Origin: an uncultured Roseburia sp.
GTDB lineage: Bacteria; Bacillota; Clostridia; Lachnospirales; Lachnospiraceae
Length of the DNA: 19,216 nucleotides
Assembly (NCBI GenBank): GCA_900542495.1
Contig: UQNW01000040.1
Coordinates: 1-19,216, forward strand
Direction of reading: 5' to 3'
Shown: one piece after another, positions 15,274-19,216 of the stretch
Position numbering within the stretch: the stretch's first letter is position 1
Layout: every line of letters begins with the position of its first letter
Translations under genes and position numbers: made by a program
Notes under the pieces: generated by a model
Databases searched by the model: none
What the model was told of the DNA's origin: nothing
What the model saw: only the letters and a program-made list of their open reading frames with translations

Positions 15274-15275
15274 TA

Positions 15276-15336
15276 AAAAAATAAGGTATATGAATGTTAT
15301 AGTTATAGTGCCATAGTATTCATACGCCTTATTTTT
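15276..15336 (-). terminator. Long AT-rich hairpin ending the rhamnose operon
   Basis: Arms 15276-15300 and 15313-15336 are imperfect inverted copies (about 20 of 24 positions pair, around AATAAGG, TATGAAT and TAT), with a 12-nt loop. On the minus strand the hairpin follows rhaD by about 35 bp and is followed by a run of T, as in a rho-independent terminator. The mismatches become G-U pairs in the plus-strand RNA, so it may work in both directions. Confidence 0.75.
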
Positions 15337-15370
15337 AAATTCATTTGTAGTATTCTCTCATATGCTGCAT

Positions 15371-16195
15371 TTATTTTTCATACAAAAATTCTTCCGGCAG
15401 TGTCACATTAAAATCTTTTGCAAGATGACGGAAGTTATCCGGTGTGATTGTCTGACGTTTATTTGGCTGCATGGATAACATTTTTACAAGAATCTCTGCG
15501 GATTTCTCTGCGGTATGCATCAGACCGAATGTCAGGTCAAAATCTTCTCCGGAAGCAAACATTCCATGATGTGCCCAGATCGCAAGGTTGTATTTTTTCA
15601 TTAACTCGCTCGTTGCAACTGCGATATCACGGCCGCCCGGAACCATCCATGGTACCACGCCGACACCTTCCGGGAATACAACCGGACATTCTGTTGCCAT
15701 TTCCCACAATTCTCTTGTAAACACTTTATCTTCCAATGGAAGAACAAAGGTAAGCGCAATGATATTTGTTGTGTGTGCATGATAGATCACTCTGTGCTTT
15801 CCACCGGTTGCAATCATTTTCACTTCATGGTTCATTAAGTGGGAAGGTAATTCAGAAGTTGGTCTTCCACCATTTACAAGTCCCCAGACGATACGGTAAT
15901 TTTCTCCCTTTTCATCTAATTCGATGATGCAAATGGAATCTTCTGGTTTAATGATAACATTACGGAAATATTTTCCGCTTCCTGTGACAAGGAAATACTC
16001 TTTTGCGAGTTTTGGAACGGTTGTTCCGATTGGCTGCCACTCTTTTACTTCAAAATTTTCTTTCACCGATTCCACTTCTTCCGGTTTGATACGATAGGAA
16101 AGGTTGCCACCATTTCTCTCATGCCAGCCCTGCTCCCAGCCATCGTTCGCCATGCGGATAAATCCTTTTACAAATTCTGCATCTAATACTTTCAT
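15371..16195 (-). CDS. rhaD: RhaD, L-rhamnulose-1-phosphate aldolase
   Basis: A 274-aa class II aldolase, the same length as E. coli RhaD. It cleaves rhamnulose-1-phosphate to dihydroxyacetone phosphate and L-lactaldehyde using zinc. Recognisable features are the N-terminal NGGNLSYRI, the VTGSGKYFRNV phosphate-binding loop, Glu115 in TSELPSH, the zinc ligands His139 and His141 in YHAHTTN, and a third His in WAHHG (209-210). The ATG at 16195 has a GAGGAG site. It lies 26 bp after rhaA and closes the rhaBAD operon before a hairpin terminator. Identity is secure from length, motifs and neighbours. Confidence 0.96.
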   Translation of the reverse strand: MKVLDAEFVKGFIRMANDGWEQGWHERNGGNLSYRIKPEEVESVKENFEVKEWQPIGTTVPKLAKEYFLVTGSGKYFRNVIIKPEDSICIIELDEKGENYRIVWGLVNGGRPTSELPSHLMNHEVKMIATGGKHRVIYHAHTTNIIALTFVLPLEDKVFTRELWEMATECPVVFPEGVGVVPWMVPGGRDIAVATSELMKKYNLAIWAHHGMFASGEDFDLTFGLMHTAEKSAEILVKMLSMQPNKRQTITPDNFRHLAKDFNVTLPEEFLYEK

Positions 16196-16221
16196 TTTTA
16201 TAAATCTCCTCTCGATTGTAC

Positions 16222-17478
16222 TTAACGATTTAACAATACTTCTTTTTCGTATTTTTCTACTTCTGCAAACCAGCTTTTATCAGAAGGCACACCACATTCC
16301 GCACAGTACTCTGCCCAGATATCTCCAAACGGAAATGTCTTTAATTCCTCCTGCATTACCATAAGTTCTGTCAGTCTGTTTTCATCCTGTAACTTCTTAA
16401 ATTCGGCATTTGGAGTGCAAAGTGCGGATAATAATGCTTTCTGCCAGCTTCTAAAACCAACTGTCCACGCAGAAATGCGGTTAATGCTTGCATCAAAATA
16501 ATCAAGCGCCATATGTACGCGGCCGATTGCATCGTTTCTTACGATTTCTTTTGCCATTTCTTTTGTCTCATCATCAAATAAAACAACATGGTCGGAATCC
16601 CACCTTACCGGTCTTGTAATATGAAGTGCGATCTCCGGAAAGTAACAGAGTAAAGCCGAAATTTTATCTGACACTACTTCTGTAGGATGATAATGTCCGT
16701 TATCCATTAAAGGAAGTACATTCTCGTGTGTTGCTGCAAAAGTTAAAGTAAACTCTGCGCTTCCTGCGGTGTAGGACTCCACACCGATTCCGAATACTTT
16801 TGATTCTACACATGGTTTTACAAGTTTTGGATCATGTGGCTCTGCAATGATCTGCTCAATGGAATCTTTGTATCTCATGCGTGGTTCCCTGCGGTCTGCC
16901 GGAATGTCCTTGTATCCGTCACCGATCCAGATATTCATAACACATGGAACTCCAGTCTCTTTTGCGAAGTACTCTGAAATACGGATGCAAGCTTTTCCAT
17001 GCTCGATCCAGAATTTTCTTGTTTCCTCATCCGGGCTTGTTAAGGTCAGACCGTCTTTTACTTTATCATGGGAAAAAAATGTTGGATTGAAATCAATTCC
17101 GACATTGTGTTTTTTTGCAAAATCCACCCATTTTTTGAAATGTTTTGGCTCCAGTTTATCGCGGTCTGCAAATTCGCCCTCCTCAAAAATGGCATAGCTT
17201 GCGTGAAGATTTAATTTCTTTTTGCCCGGCATAAGGCTCATTGCCTCTTCCATATCCTGCATAAGCTGCTCCGGCGTCTTTGCTTTGCCCGGATAATTTC
17301 CGGTTGTCTGGATTCCGCCTGTTAATGGTCCGTCATGGTCAAATCCAGTCACATCATCGCCCTGCCAGCAATGAAGGGATACCGGGATTTCTTTTAATTT
17401 TGCGATTGCTGCATCTGTGTCAACACCGATGCCTGCATACATCTGTTTTGCCGCTTCGTATCTTTGCTGTGTTGTCAT
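16222..17478 (-). CDS. rhaA: RhaA, L-rhamnose isomerase
   Basis: A 418-aa protein (E. coli 419 aa) that converts L-rhamnose to L-rhamnulose in a metal-dependent TIM barrel. Family hallmarks include VSLHCWQGDDVTGFD near the N-terminus, LNLHASYAIFE, VGIDFNPTFFSHDKVKDGLTL, Glu234 in GVESYTAG, MDNGHYHPTEVVSDKI (metal/substrate residues), and LHITRPVRWDSDHVV. The C-terminal ASINRISAWTVGFRSWQKALL is also typical. The ATG at 17478 has an AAGG site. It is second in the operon, 112 bp after rhaB; the gap shows no clear terminator. Confidence 0.97.
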   Translation of the reverse strand: MTTQQRYEAAKQMYAGIGVDTDAAIAKLKEIPVSLHCWQGDDVTGFDHDGPLTGGIQTTGNYPGKAKTPEQLMQDMEEAMSLMPGKKKLNLHASYAIFEEGEFADRDKLEPKHFKKWVDFAKKHNVGIDFNPTFFSHDKVKDGLTLTSPDEETRKFWIEHGKACIRISEYFAKETGVPCVMNIWIGDGYKDIPADRREPRMRYKDSIEQIIAEPHDPKLVKPCVESKVFGIGVESYTAGSAEFTLTFAATHENVLPLMDNGHYHPTEVVSDKISALLCYFPEIALHITRPVRWDSDHVVLFDDETKEMAKEIVRNDAIGRVHMALDYFDASINRISAWTVGFRSWQKALLSALCTPNAEFKKLQDENRLTELMVMQEELKTFPFGDIWAEYCAECGVPSDKSWFAEVEKYEKEVLLNR

Positions 17479-17590
17479 TGTTTTTTCTACCTTGCCTTTC
17501 CTGATTTGTATACAATCATTTTTCTTATTTATAGCTTTCTATAAAATTCTGCTGCTAAAAATTTTTGGTTTACTTCTCATAAAAACAAAT

Positions 17591-18994
17591 TTACTTATCT
17601 ACAAACTTCCGTATTTCAAATGATTCAAAAATACACTTTCTAGCTTCCTGCAAATCAGCTAATTCGCCTGCCGAGATCATCTGCGCGGTCAGGTTTCCGA
17701 TTGCGGTCGCCTCCGTTGGTCCTGCATAGACTGTTTTTCCTGTTGCTTCTGCTGTAAGTTCATTCAAATATGCTGCATTGGCTCCTCCGCCCACAATATG
17801 GATACTGTCATATGTGATTCCGGACATCTGCTCAATCTCTGCAATTGTGTCTGCATAACATTTTGCAAGACTCCGGTAAATGACAGATGCTGCTTCGTCA
17901 ATTCCTTCCGGCACTTTCTGTCCGCTCTCCCTGCACGCTGCCTGAACCTCTTTTGTCATGTTTTCCGGTGCTAAAAATCGGTCAGCGTTGCAGTCCACTA
18001 AAGAACTGATATTCGTTTTTGCTGCCGCCTCGCAAATCTCTCCGAATCCCTGTTCCGGTGCCAGTTCTTTTCTTACGGACTGGATCATCCAGAGTCCCAT
18101 GATATTTTTCAGATAACGGAAACGGTAATCATAACCGCCCTCATTTGTGAAGTTGTGAAGTCTGCTTTCCGTTGAACAGTTTGCGTTTTTTAATTCTGTT
18201 CCCATTAATGACCATGTTCCGGAGCTGATATAAATGGTATTGTCCTCATTTGTCGGCACCGCCATGACCGCAGATCCGGTATCGTGCGTTGCCGGAAGAA
18301 TCACGTTGCAGTCGAATCCGACTTCCTTTTGCATTTCTTCTGTCAAATTGCCAAGAATCGTTCCCGGTTTTTCGATTTTCTGAAAGATTTTTTTCGGATA
18401 TCCTAATTTTTCAATCAGTTCCATATCCCAGTTTTTTGTTTCCGGGGATACAAGCTGTGTGGTTGTCGCATTTGTATACTCTGCTGCTTTTTTCCCTGTC
18501 AGAAGGAAGTTGAAATATTCCGGTATCATGAGCAATGTCTGTGCCTGCTCCAATGCATCCGGATTCTGTTTCTTTACTGCCATAAGCTGATAAATGGTAT
18601 TGAAAATCTGCTTCTGAATCCCGGTTCTCTCATACAGTTTTTCTTCCGAAATGATCTCATATACTTTTTCATCCATTCCACTTGTCCGACTGTCACGATA
18701 TCCAACTGCATTTCCAATCATCCGGTCTGCTTCATCAAGCAAAACAAAATCAACTGCCCAAGTGTCGATTCCCATACTGATAGGAATTTTTCCTATCTCT
18801 TTGCACTTTTTCATTCCTTCAATAATTGCAGAAAAAAGTACCTCTGTATCCCAGCATTTATGTCCCTCTTTTTCAATCAGACCATTTGGGAAACGGTATA
18901 TTTCTTCTAAAACCATTTTTCCATTTTCCATATGTCCTAATATGTGTCTTCCGCTGGACGCCCCAATGTCAATGGCAAGATAATACTGCGCCAT
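17591..18994 (-). CDS. rhaB: RhaB, L-rhamnulokinase (FGGY kinase)
   Basis: A 467-aa FGGY-family sugar kinase that phosphorylates L-rhamnulose with ATP. The N-terminus YYLAIDIGASSGR is the phosphate loop, followed by MGIDTWAVDFVLLD, LLMIPEYFNFLLTG, the catalytic-region HDTGSAVMAVP, YISSGTWSLMG and the C-terminal ATP-binding HIVGGGANAAYLNELTAEAT. The frame is open to 19078, but the ATG at 18994 is chosen because a GGGAGGAGG site lies 5-6 bp upstream and the protein then starts as in homologues. It is the first gene of rhaB-rhaA-rhaD. No rhamnose permease or RhaR/RhaS gene lies in this window. Confidence 0.96.
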   Translation of the reverse strand: MAQYYLAIDIGASSGRHILGHMENGKMVLEEIYRFPNGLIEKEGHKCWDTEVLFSAIIEGMKKCKEIGKIPISMGIDTWAVDFVLLDEADRMIGNAVGYRDSRTSGMDEKVYEIISEEKLYERTGIQKQIFNTIYQLMAVKKQNPDALEQAQTLLMIPEYFNFLLTGKKAAEYTNATTTQLVSPETKNWDMELIEKLGYPKKIFQKIEKPGTILGNLTEEMQKEVGFDCNVILPATHDTGSAVMAVPTNEDNTIYISSGTWSLMGTELKNANCSTESRLHNFTNEGGYDYRFRYLKNIMGLWMIQSVRKELAPEQGFGEICEAAAKTNISSLVDCNADRFLAPENMTKEVQAACRESGQKVPEGIDEAASVIYRSLAKCYADTIAEIEQMSGITYDSIHIVGGGANAAYLNELTAEATGKTVYAGPTEATAIGNLTAQMISAGELADLQEARKCIFESFEIRKFVDK

Positions 18995-19013
18995 GTGTCC
19001 TCCTCCCTTTGTG

Positions 19014-19028
19014 AAACAACGTTTGTTT
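19014..19028. promoter_or_regulatory. Operator-like palindrome upstream of rhaB
   Basis: AAACAA-CGT-TTGTTT, perfect 6-bp arms with a 3-bp spacer, about 20 bp upstream of the rhaB start and just in front of its ribosome site. A regulator of the rhamnose operon (LacI-, DeoR- or AraC-type) could bind here. A TAAAAT -10 candidate is found upstream (near 19048-19053) with a poor -35. Confidence 0.45.
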
Positions 19029-19065
19029 GATTTCTTTAACTTTATTTTAGGATGCAAAATGGCAC

Positions 19066-19099
19066 AAAAAAAGAACACTTTTTGTTTAAAAAAGTGTCC
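19066..19099 (-). terminator. Rho-independent terminator between the upstream gene and rhaB
   Basis: Arms 19073-19083 and 19089-19099 (GGACACTTTTT / AAAAAGTGTTC on the minus strand, one G-U pair, loop of 5) followed by a run of seven T. It starts right after the stop codon at 19100, so it belongs to the truncated upstream gene. It separates that gene from the rha operon. Confidence 0.85.
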
Positions 19100-19162
19100 T
19101 TATTTGCGGCTCTGTCTTACATAGATAATCATAATAATAAAAAGAAATAGCATCCCCAACCC
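19100..19162 (-). pseudogene. C-terminal end of a membrane protein, cut by the right-edge element
   Basis: The minus strand ends GLGMLFLFIIMIIYVRQSRK, then TAA at 19100-19102, and is followed directly by a terminator. A hydrophobic helix plus a basic tail is typical of a membrane protein C-terminus. Upstream the frame runs into the inverted-repeat element (19163 onward) rather than further protein, so the gene appears interrupted. A sugar transporter part would suit the rhamnose context but cannot be shown. Confidence 0.45.
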
Positions 19163-19216
19163 TGAACCGACCCCCAGAAGTTAGACCAAAAAATCTAACT
19201 ATTGGAGGTCGGTTTT
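19163..19216 (+). mobile_element. Probable insertion-sequence end (IS3/IS150-like)
   Basis: The plus strand starts TGAACCGACCCCCAGAAG and reads on into TTAGACC. From memory this resembles the TGACCCC-AAAGTTAGAC ends of IS150-type IS3 elements in Firmicutes. Within it, arms 19166-19185 and 19194-19213 form a 20-bp imperfect inverted repeat (17 of 20) around an 8-nt loop. This stem-loop occurs at the left ends of such elements and may protect the transposase from outside transcription. The transposase genes would lie beyond the window. A stand-alone terminator is the alternative. Confidence 0.5.

Larger units (their letters stand above)
14810..15370. other. Non-coding/decayed region upstream of the DrrAB-like operon
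   Basis: A 560-bp gap with no intact gene. From right to left it holds the rha operon terminator hairpin (15276-15336), two 21-bp-spaced direct repeats (15245-15273), a promoter (15205-15233) and the membrane signalling-protein remnant (14878-15152). Confidence 0.7.

Noticed and set aside
18995..19078. 28-codon N-terminal extension of RhaB
   Set aside because: It runs through the operator-like palindrome and the GGGAGGAGG ribosome site of the ATG at 18994; kinases of this family start at the later Met.

Overview
The window looks like chromosomal DNA from a low-to-mid GC Gram-positive gut anaerobe, most likely a Lachnospiraceae member (Roseburia/Agathobacter/Blautia-like). This is an inference from codon and protein style, the hrcA-grpE-dnaK order with a CIRCE operator, a YknXYZ-type efflux system, LytTR/DUF3021 and DUF1703 genes, and the rhamnose genes. 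No 16S rRNA or other marker settles the genus. Every clearly intact gene is on the minus strand.

Layout from left to right (transcription runs right to left). (1) 1-1957: class I heat-shock operon, promoter-CIRCE-hrcA-grpE-dnaK, with only the first 20 codons of dnaK in the window. (2) 2009-5622: a three-gene MacAB/YknXYZ-type ABC exporter (adaptor, ATPase, FtsX-like permease), with a promoter and hairpin upstream and a terminator-like hairpin downstream. (3) 5750-9652: a gene chain made of an AAA-ATPase/DUF1703 protein, a LytTR DNA-binding regulator, a DUF3021 membrane protein and a major facilitator transporter broken by a one-base frameshift in an A6 tract. LytTR plus a small membrane protein matches the 'LytTR regulatory system' arrangement. 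The chain starts at a good promoter whose -10 lies inside a perfect inverted repeat. (4) 9723-10607: an SPL-like radical SAM protein. (5) 10700-12459: a YeiH-type putative exporter with a strong promoter, facing a truncated LysR regulator and followed by a fragment of an HExxH membrane protein. (6) 12460-15370: a DrrAB-like ABC exporter flanked by eroded sequence. Upstream of it is the remnant of a membrane signalling protein, with its own promoter and two direct repeats spaced exactly 21 bp. (7) 15276-19102: the L-rhamnose catabolic operon rhaB-rhaA-rhaD, ending in a long AT-rich hairpin. Behind it are the last codons of a membrane protein with its own terminator, and the sequence then runs into what looks like an insertion-sequence end at the right edge.

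How the genes work together: HrcA would bind CIRCE and repress the chaperone operon. RhaA, RhaB and RhaD convert L-rhamnose to dihydroxyacetone phosphate and L-lactaldehyde; no rhamnose transporter or regulator gene is visible here. The middle 10 kb (about 5.7-15.4 kb) is an accessory zone with several partial or broken genes (MFS, LysR, HExxH protein, signalling-protein remnant, an unidentified 69-codon remnant) interleaved with two intact exporters. No CRISPR array, tRNA or rRNA was seen. I found no convincing wholly new multi-gene system. The best candidates for a second look are the DUF1703-LytTR-DUF3021-MFS chain and the 21-bp-spaced repeat promoter.
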